Made by a program: the position numbers and the translations under genes
Notes under the pieces: model-generated
What the model saw: only the letters and a program-made list of their open reading frames with translations
The model's database searches: none
What the model was told of the DNA's origin: nothing
Part shown: piece after piece, positions 35,901-44,900 of the stretch
Layout: every line of letters begins with the position of its first letter
Position numbering within the stretch: the stretch's first letter is position 1
NCBI GenBank assembly: GCA_013396655.1
Contig: WBMV01009268.1
Span: forward strand, 434,001-498,000
DNA length: 64,000 nucleotides
From: Campylorhamphus procurvoides
Lineage: Eukaryota; Chordata; Aves; Passeriformes; Dendrocolaptidae
Direction of reading: 5' to 3'

Positions 35901-38900
35901 GAGCCAGGCAGGTCAGGTATTACTGCAGCCTTTCTGTCTGTAGGTATGGGTGTTGCCCTGATGGAGTTTCAGCTGCCCAGGGTCCAAACAACATGGGATG
36001 CCCACAATATTACCGTGACATTCGAACGAGCCAAAACCATGCCACTTCAGCCACTCCAACAGTAAGTACAAAAGCTCTTTGCATTTTAGATGCTCATCAG
36101 ATACAGAGATGAAGATTTGACCCTGGTGACTCACTTGTGGGTTTCTGTTGGGCTTCATCTCTTCCACTAATGCTGAAGAACCAATGCTCCAGGCATGGCA
36201 TCAAGCCCTTTGGTCGACCTCACTCCTGTTCAGTCTGGAGCATCCACCTGTGATCCTCTATAAGCATGAAACAGAGTGGGTGGTGGGGAGATGTCTGAGA
36301 AGTAGAAGACCATCCTGTGTAGAATTGACTGAACAATCCTGAGCAATCACATTTCTGTCAGTTGTAAAGTTGCAGTCCAGTTTCCAGGAGAAAAAAATGG
36401 GGAAAACATGGCCACTATTAATTACTTTTTTTGTCAACTTTGCAGATTAATTGAAGGCAGGGAGGCAGTCCCTCTCATAGCATGGAGTGCTAGTTGGGGC
36501 CAGCAGAAAAAACTGTCCAGCTGCTGGGCGGCTTAGGTCTGTCTTGCAGAGAAGTGCAGCCCTGGCTCCATGGCTGACAGCCAAGTTCTCCACCCCTTCC
36601 CAGCATGAAAGCCTCTAGGAGGCAAACAAACAAATAGTGGTGCCTCTAACAGCTGGCCTTCTGCAGCCGACAGCTTGGACACGGTGCCTTGCATGTGTTA
36701 CTGTCCTCATGTATGAATGATAAATTCTGGCTTTCAATTTCTGTCTCTAAGGCAAGGCAAGCCTTGTCCCAGCAGCATCCCTCAGGCGAGTGCCGCAGTT
36801 CCACATACGGCTGCTGTTTTGACAATGTTGCTTCAGCTTCAGGTCCTCGAGGGGAAGGATGTCTCAATAGGCCCAACTACCGTAAGTGATGCTTTGGCTT
36901 CTTGGTTCAGAAACGTAGGAAAGAGTCCAGTGGCGCATGGAAGTTTCATGTGTTGAGGCTCTGCTCTCTGTAAAATGTAGTAAATTATGTCTTTGAAAAG
37001 AAATTCTACCTGTGCTTTGGGGCAGTGTAAGTTTGGAGGGAGTGTAAAAAAGCAGTCACTAGGTTCAGTTCTGTTAGCTACAGCAGAAATTCTTGTCTTC
37101 TGCTGGCAGCTGGACAGAAGCATGTTTGTGTAATCTCTGTCAGTCTATAGGACTACTGGAGGGCTCCTTGTCCCTGAGAAGACACCCCAATGCAGCCTGG
37201 TGTGCTCCAAATTATTTATCCAGGTTTAGGAGGAGTAGGGTCCTTCTGAGGAATCAGGGCCATGCTCAGCCTTCAGAGAGCTCATAGGCAGGGATGGAAA
37301 GATAGCTACATGAGTCTGGAGGGATTGCTCAGGGCTGTGTGCATGCCTTTAGCCAGCAAAGTTCAATCCAGTACCTGCTGTGTTATGAGGGCACAAGAAC
37401 TGCCGGGCAAAAGCATCTCTGTTCCTTTACTGCCCAGTGGTACCCTCTGCCAGCACATTGCTGCTGCACTGCCTTGCCCTGTGGCTGCAGTGCAGGCGTT
37501 GCTTCATGGCCAACCCTGTGGGGCTGCTGTGGGGAGGGAAAAGCTCTCTGGTCATCTCTGTTGAACCACAGCTTGGCAAAGGATCCCTCAGTCAGAGCCT
37601 TGCCTCCAGTGCTTGTCAGCATGTGACTCAGAGCACAGTGCTGGGTTTGTAGACACACTGGGCTGTGCTCCTCTATATCAATGTGGAGCGGGTTGGGGTG
37701 GGGGGGTATTGTGGCTTTGCAACTGGGTTTAATCCTCTCGCTTTGTGGGCTGGAAATGTGCAAATGGCAGCCAGGAAGGGGAAGGCCCAGAGGCAGCCTT
37801 GCAGTTGCTCAATTCCCCAGGCAAGGCTGTAAAACATCTGTCTAGTACTTAGATTCAGAAACGTCTCTGAGGATGGTTCTTCTTCCATCAGTGGCAAAAC
37901 TGAGGCAAAAAGAAACATGTGAGTAGCTGCCCAATTTCAGAGCAGAGCTGGGCACGAAACCCAGATGTCCTACTTTCTCACCTGCCCTCTGCCCACAGGG
38001 CCATCAGATCATCTAGGTAGGTGGCTTGAAGCACCTGATCCTTTGTGCTTTGTGACCCTCACATCTCCCTCTGTTCTGCTCTTTTTGGCAGCATACCCTG
38101 GGGTGTGCCTGCTGCCCAGTGCTCACGGCCCCTGCACCAACTGGACCGCTCGCTGGTACTTCGTGAGTGTTGTTGGCAAGTGCAACCGGTTTTGGTATGG
38201 CAGCTGCCATGGCAATAAAAACAACTTTGCCTCGGAGGAGGAGTGCATGAGAGTGTGCCACGACTCCGGGGGGGTCAGTGGTCTGGAGCACCACCCCTCC
38301 TCTGGCACAGGAGCCCTGCGGCGCCAGCAGACTGGCTCCCACTCTCATACAGGGGATGCTCGGGGTCGGCAGCAATCACCCACAGGACGGTCCGCAAGTC
38401 ACAGCCAAGAAGGGAGAACCTATGGGGCTTCACACCCCACACAAGACAGCCACAGACAGGACAGCTGGAAAAGTGAGGTGCTGCCAGAGTCCTTGCCAGG
38501 GACTGGTATACCAGAGAGCCAGCGCTGGAACATGCGGCAAAGCAGGTTGGACAGCCTAAGCCAGCTGCACTCATGGAAAACAGCAGTGCCTGCGCCCTCA
38601 CAGAGGCAGAGCAGCAGTGGCCAGCAGGTGCTGCCTCGTGAAGGCAAGCAGTGGCAAAAGGCTTTTGGAGCAGATGTTTCCATGACAGAGGGATTTGGGC
38701 ACCAGGAGTCTGCAGGCTTGTTCCCAACACAGGATCTGCGCAGGTGATGATTTTTCAGCTTCCTCTGAAGTGAGTGTTGCCCCACTGGGACCAGCTATCT
38801 GGGAATACTATGTGATGGAGGAGCTATACATGTGACCCTTTTCTAAATCAAGTTAATGTTATTCAGGCCCTGGAGTTACCTGTTGTGCTTTTCCTTACAC

Positions 38901-41900
38901 TCTCCCTGGTCTCTGACAGCACTGAAGTATAGTGTGTGAAAAGACTGCAGAATCCTGGGGTCTTTGTCTGGGAGGCCTTCTTACACTGTAAATGAGAATC
39001 CATAGGTGTTTTTCTTGTTTTGGCCAAAAAATTTAGCTCACTCTCTGGCTTCAGTCCTTTATCTCAGCTGAGTAGAGCAGCAATGGGTTGTTCTAGAGAA
39101 GACTTTTAAGATGCAGAGTTTGGGTCAGGATCCAGACAGTGTTACCCTGAAAATCAGGAATGCATAGAGCTGGATCTAAACATGTCTGCACTGGATCCGT
39201 GTCTGTCTGCTGAGCTGAACCTTCTTAGTTCAGAAGAGAGGGGTTACAGGACTATCTCCTGTGAGAAGGGTAGCCAGTCCTGCTTTGTCTTGTGGTTGTA
39301 ACTCATCAAGAGTCAGATTAGAGGACACAGAGGAGGGCAGCTGAAGTGCCAATAGAAACACTTTCTCTTTCAGAACAATCCTGGAGGAAGCCAAGCCCTC
39401 TCTTGTGACAGCAGTTGTGGGACAAAACATCCAGCTGGTCTGCAAAACAGGCATATCCCCACTCTCCAGAGTGGAGTGGATGAAGAACAGCCGACCGGTC
39501 TCCTCTGACAGGTGAGCTCAGCTCCCTTCACTGTAGAGCAGATGGGCTCCTTGCTGGGCAGAGTGCCAAATATGCAATCCAAAAAGGACTGTCATGGTTT
39601 CACCCCAGCTGGCACCTGAGCCCCACACAGCCGCTCGCTCAACCCTAGTGGGATGAGGGAGAGAATCGGAAGGGTAAAAGTGAGAAAACTTGTGGGTTGA
39701 AATAAAGACAGTTTAAAGGGTAATGCAAAAGCCGCCGGTGAAAACAAAGCAAAACAAGGAATTCATTCACCACTTCCCATGGGCAGGCAGGTGTTCAGCC
39801 ATCCTCAGGAGAGCAGGGCTCCATCACACGTAACAGTAACTTGGGAAGACAAATGGCAGTTCTCTGAACGGCCAACCCTTCCTCCTCCTTCCCCTGGTTT
39901 TACATGCAGAGCATGATGTCATGTGGTATGGAATATCTCTGGTCTGGCAGGGTCAGCTATTCCAGCTGTGTCCCCTCCCAAATTCTTGTGCACCCCAGCC
40001 CGATGGTAGGTGGGGTGACAAGAAAAGACCTTGAATTAGTGTAAACACTGTTTAGCAATAATGGAAACATCAACACTGTGTTCAGCACACGTCCAAAACA
40101 CAGCCGTATACCAGCTACTGTGAAAATTAACTCCATCCCAGCCAAAACCAGAACGCATTATTTATCCCTTTGTTGTTTTTTTTTAAATACAAAAGCCCAT
40201 GTATTGACCTAAGAGCATCCACCTGCTCTCTGCATAGCAGATACAGTCTGCACCAGTAATGAGATGTTGGCTAGAGTTATGGGGCAGAGCAAGTGCTGTC
40301 CCATAACAAGGCCCTGGTGGAAGTTGAAATGTGGGTACTGATGCAGAAAAATATTGTCTTTCTTGGTTTCATCTTGGGGCAGCACTAAGTCAGTAGTCCA
40401 GAGGGAAACTTAACAGCTGAATAACCCAGAGTTCTTGTGGCTGGAAATTTCTGCCATGTAATTTTTTTTAAACTACTTTTAAACCTGTTTTTCATGGGAA
40501 GCTTGTTTCCAGTGAGGGTTTGGAGCCAGTCAGTCCCTTTGTGTTATGAAAATCACATTTAAGAAAAGCCCAGTTATGCTTTTCTGTTTGCAGTTGACTG
40601 CTGGGGCTCAAGCTCCTCCCTGGAAGGGCAGTTTGCCTCCTTAAGGGAGGGGGTTACTGAAAGCAGTTCCCTGTTTTCCCATCGCAGTTTCTTCTCTGTG
40701 TCTGACCTCCTTTCTGGCACAGTTATTTCCCCTGCCTGTGACCCCTCTGTGGTCAGCAGGGTTTTGTTTTTTTCTAAGCCAGGAAGGGCACTACATGGTG
40801 ATGATTTATGTAACATCAGCAGGAGGGGCTGCTCTGCCTCTGCCAGCTGCTATCCATGGCTGGGCAGAGGCAATCAATCCTTGCATGTATTGCAGGCACA
40901 CCTACCAGTCTGACAGCTCCTTAGTGATCAGCCATGTCAAGCCAGAGGATGCTGGGACGTACACATGCCTCACTTCTGATGGGAGGAGAGAGAGCTGGCA
41001 GATTCAGTTACAGATCACAGGTGAAGTATCTTCTGCCTAAGACCAGAGAGCTACCTCAGGGCTGGTGGCATGGTTGCTGACCACAGGCTCGGTAAAGCCA
41101 GCTGCAGGGGCAAACTTTCTCCGCTGCCAAGAGGGAGTGTGGAGGCAGCAGAGCCTCTCTTGGTGTTGCCTCATGACAAAGGCTTAGCCCTAAAGCACTT
41201 CCTCCCCTGCAGTGCCACCCCATAACCGGAGTTGTGGCTTGCCTGTAACCTGACCCATTTTCTAGCACAGCAATCTTTTCATCATCCCTGAGAGCCATCA
41301 GATGCATCCTGATCCAAAACAGAAGTGCTGGTGCATTTATGTTTTGTATTTTGCCCAAACAGGTCCCGTTGGGTAACAAATGATTCCCTTTTCTGAAAAA
41401 TGTTCCTTATTTCAGAAACAAAACAAAAAAACTTACTAGTCTCAAAAGATGGGCCAGCAAGGCACCCTGTAGCCTTCAATCTCTGAAGTGTGCTTTGCCA
41501 CAGCAATGGCATCTGGGGCAGAAGGCATTATGGCCTAAGGGATGTTGCAACATGCTCACTGACAGAGGAGAGAAAGGAGTCTAAAATTGCTTGCCTGCAG
41601 GTCTGTGACTCTGATTAGTAGACAGTGCAGGTTTACTGCACTAGTCAGCCAGAAAACAGATGGCTGAAGGGCTCTTTGGCTCCAGTTCAGCAAGCTCTCT
41701 CAAGCTCATAGAAACCCTACGCAAGAGGTCACAATAAGTGTCCTTTTATTCACATATGGCATTTTGTTTTGAATAGAGTACCAGAGCACTGTTCTGGCAG
41801 AGGGTGAGAGAGGTCGGGTCCTTCACAAGGAAAATCAGCAGCATCGAGAGTTATCCAGAGGCAGGAACATTGTACAGGCAGCTGGTTCCCCTCTGCATCA

Positions 41901-44900
41901 GCAATTCACATACAGGTAAGCTCACTCACAGCAACAGTTTGTCTGCTGTGACCAGCTGATGAACCATATGGCATCTCTTCATGTAGAAAAGCTGGAGATT
42001 GGAAAGGTCCTGGGTCAGCTGTTCTGGGGCACGGTTGGGAAGCAAGCAGTACTGAACTGCTGACAACAGGAATGGGAGAAGATCCCAGTCACAAGCTGTC
42101 TTCTGTCCTCCCCGAGGGTCTCTTGAAAGAAGCATATTCTGAGCAAAGATTCACAGGGAAGCTGAGAGCAAAGAAGCTAGGTTCAAACAAAAGAAGTGTC
42201 AGGGGCAGCATCCTTAGCTGTTCAAGTTAGTGTAGGCAGAAAGAGAAACCTGTTCTTGAAAAAAACAAAGCAAAAAGGTACTGCTTAACTAGCAAAAATA
42301 GACATATGTATATTAAAAATATTCCAGTTACTTTAGCTTCCACCCATTTATTTTAAATATTTTGTGGACAAACCAGTTTGGCCCAAACCGATCTCCTCAC
42401 ATGCTGGCATGTTTTTTAGCTTCTTGTAAGTTTTTTTTGGTGCTTCTATGCCCCACAGAAATAAAGGGGATGAATTATTTTTGCCTTAAATGCAGCACGT
42501 TGGGACTCCAGATTAAACGGGACCTTGATCTGATCACTCCCTTTTCTTGAGTTTACAAGCTAAAACCCAGCCAATTTGCTGGACTCCTCAGCAATCTCCT
42601 TAGCTGCTTCTGCCTAAAAGCAGTAATAAGTGATTCACTGAATTAAGAGCATTGAATTAAGGCTCTTTGGTTTTGTTTTTTGAGATCAAATATTCAGGTC
42701 AGAGAATGGGGGTGGGGTAGATGACATTTTATTTGACTCTGGAAACATCATGGTTTAGTTCCCTTCTAAAATGGTGCTTAGTTGTAGTTATAGGAGAGCA
42801 AAGAGCATGAGGACATGGGTGTTGTGAGAGCCTGACCTTAGCCTTCCTGCTGTATGAGGTGGATGACCAGGCTGTGGCCCTTGTGTGCAGTCAGGTGATT
42901 GCAGTGGGCTCTCTCACACCCCAAAATGGGTCATGTTTGTGTGCCAGATAAGCACCATGGGGAAAGCTTGCTTGGTGCCCAGTTCAGGACTTCATACCAT
43001 TTGCCAAATATTCACATTATTAGTGCTTTCTCAGCTGTTACATGGAGGGTTGCTATAAGAACCAGGGTTGCTGCCTGTAATGGGTTAAGCTGGCAGGAAT
43101 GAAGCACCAATCAGTGCTGAACTGGAGAAGGGTTTGATGGAGGCTGCTCTTTTCTGAATGTTGATAATGGGAAGCATTAGAGCTCTGATGGGAGTGCAGA
43201 GACCACCCCTTTCTGTTGGAGGCACAGAATAAGGCTTGTGATTAAAAAAGCCTTGTGCTGAAGGTCAGATGCTGAACAAGGAATTTTCTACACCTTTTGC
43301 TGTGCTTGTGAATTTTGCAGGTTAAGAATGGATAAGAGTGAGCCCACCATAGTGGAGGCCAGCGTTGGGGAGAGAGCCAGACTGCCCTGCACGGTGGAAG
43401 CATCACCCACTCTCACTATTGAGTGGAAGAAAGATGGGCAACCCCTCTCCTCCCCCAGGTGAGCTCCCAGGTGGCTCTAGCCATTCATGTGGAGAAGAGC
43501 CTCCTCCTTTCTTTTCCTTCCCTGACTCCTCCCTGAGAGAATGGAGCTGCTGGCCATGTAGCAACAGCCTGTCCTGCTTTATGTTGGCTAGATTCCTCTG
43601 ACAGGACTGTATTGCTTGCCTGCCCCAGCTTCACTCACAGGTCAAAGCTTGAATGTTGAACCCTTGAATGAACAGTGTGACACAGGGTCTACAAGTGAGC
43701 CAAGGCTGAAATTTGTTCATCTACAAATTAGCAGAAACAGAACACATGGCAAGCAAATTTGTCAAAAAACAGCTGGTCTGTGAGCAAGGGCAGAGGTTCA
43801 CAGCAGAGAGAGATTTGGGGTGCCTGCAGTGAGCTTCCACACCTACTGGTGCTGCTTTCCTGCAGCTACCCTCACTCTGCTCCCAGAAACCTGCTCTAGC
43901 AGCAAGCTTTTCCAGTGTCTGTAGCACCAGTGCTGGGACTTGAGGACTAAGGGTTGCATTACAACCCCTGCAGCGTTTGACCAGCTAAACCTTTGCTCAG
44001 TGGTACTACAAAGTGGTGCACGAGGCTCTGCTTCAGCTCTGCTGTCTGGAGTGCCACCCTGACCCAAGCGCAGGCTGAGGGACGTTCTGGTTTTGTTTCC
44101 CAGGCACAGGCAGCAGTCAGATGGGGCCCTGGTGATCAGCCGGGTCAGCCCTGAAGACCTCGGCTTCTTCACCTGCATTGCCTCAAATGGACGTGACCAG
44201 GACCAGCGCCAAGTCCTGTTCCGACCTCTAGGTACTGGGATGGATGGATGCATGGATGGGGGCACACCTGGCATGTGTGCACACTAGCGGGAAACAGGGA
44301 GGGCTGTGCAGGGAGCAAGGGTTTCTTGGCTGGCACCTGATGTTTAACGTGCAGGTGAGGGCAAAGGAAGAGTGAGTTGTTTTTCCCGATGGTAATCTGT
44401 GTGTGTCTAGTACATCATGGTGCTCCAGGCACTGGGAAAAGGCACCAAGAGCACAGGGAAGGTGACTCTCGGGGCCTTATTTCTGGGACACTGGTATGGC
44501 ATGGGTATAGTAGCAAGAAAAAATGAGGAGATGGTTCTTCTGTGCGTGTGACACACATATGTCCAGCTGGACAAAAGTGTTCTTTGAGGCTGTGAGAAAA
44601 ATCTCATTTATTAAATTTAGAAATCAGCAAAAATAATGTGTGAAACAAAGAAGTATAGTGAGCAGGAAGGTTTTAATAGCAGCACACGCTGGGAGCCCAG
44701 GCCATGAGGGTCCAAAGACACACCTCCTGTTTCAAAAAATGTGCCTTTTAAGGGTTTCAAAGTCCCAACCTTTTTATGTCAATTAATGTCTATTCATTAG
44801 ATATGATTCTTGCCTTAAAAAGTGTTTTCTCCACCTCAGGTGATAGGAGGAGGCATTTACCTCTCCCTGGTTGGTTCTGGCATGTCCCCCCCTATGCCAG

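Larger units (their letters stand above)
34305..38091 (+). other. PAPLN: PAPLN introns 13-17
   Basis: Introns at 34305-34912, 35000-35531, 35821-35943, 36062-36751 and 36882-38091. All are GT-AG; the one at 35000 has a weak GTTTGG donor. There is a C-rich stretch around 37420-37520 and a G run near 37690-37706. No mobile element is recognised. Confidence 0.65.
38744..41776 (+). other. PAPLN: PAPLN introns 18-20
   Basis: Introns at 38744-39373, 39512-40895 (holding the solo LTR at 39590-40157) and 41021-41776. Outside the LTR I see no recognised element. Confidence 0.65.

Noticed and set aside
36774..36777. Later acceptor for PAPLN exon 17
   Set aside because: The preceding exon ends in phase 0, and the earlier TCTCTAAG acceptor has the better pyrimidine tract; the later site would shorten the exon without support.
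38275..38785. Overlapping open frames on both strands at the Kunitz/linker exon
   Set aside because: Shadows of the GC-rich PAPLN exon 18. Only the + frame carrying the six-Cys Kunitz domain is in phase with neighbouring exons.
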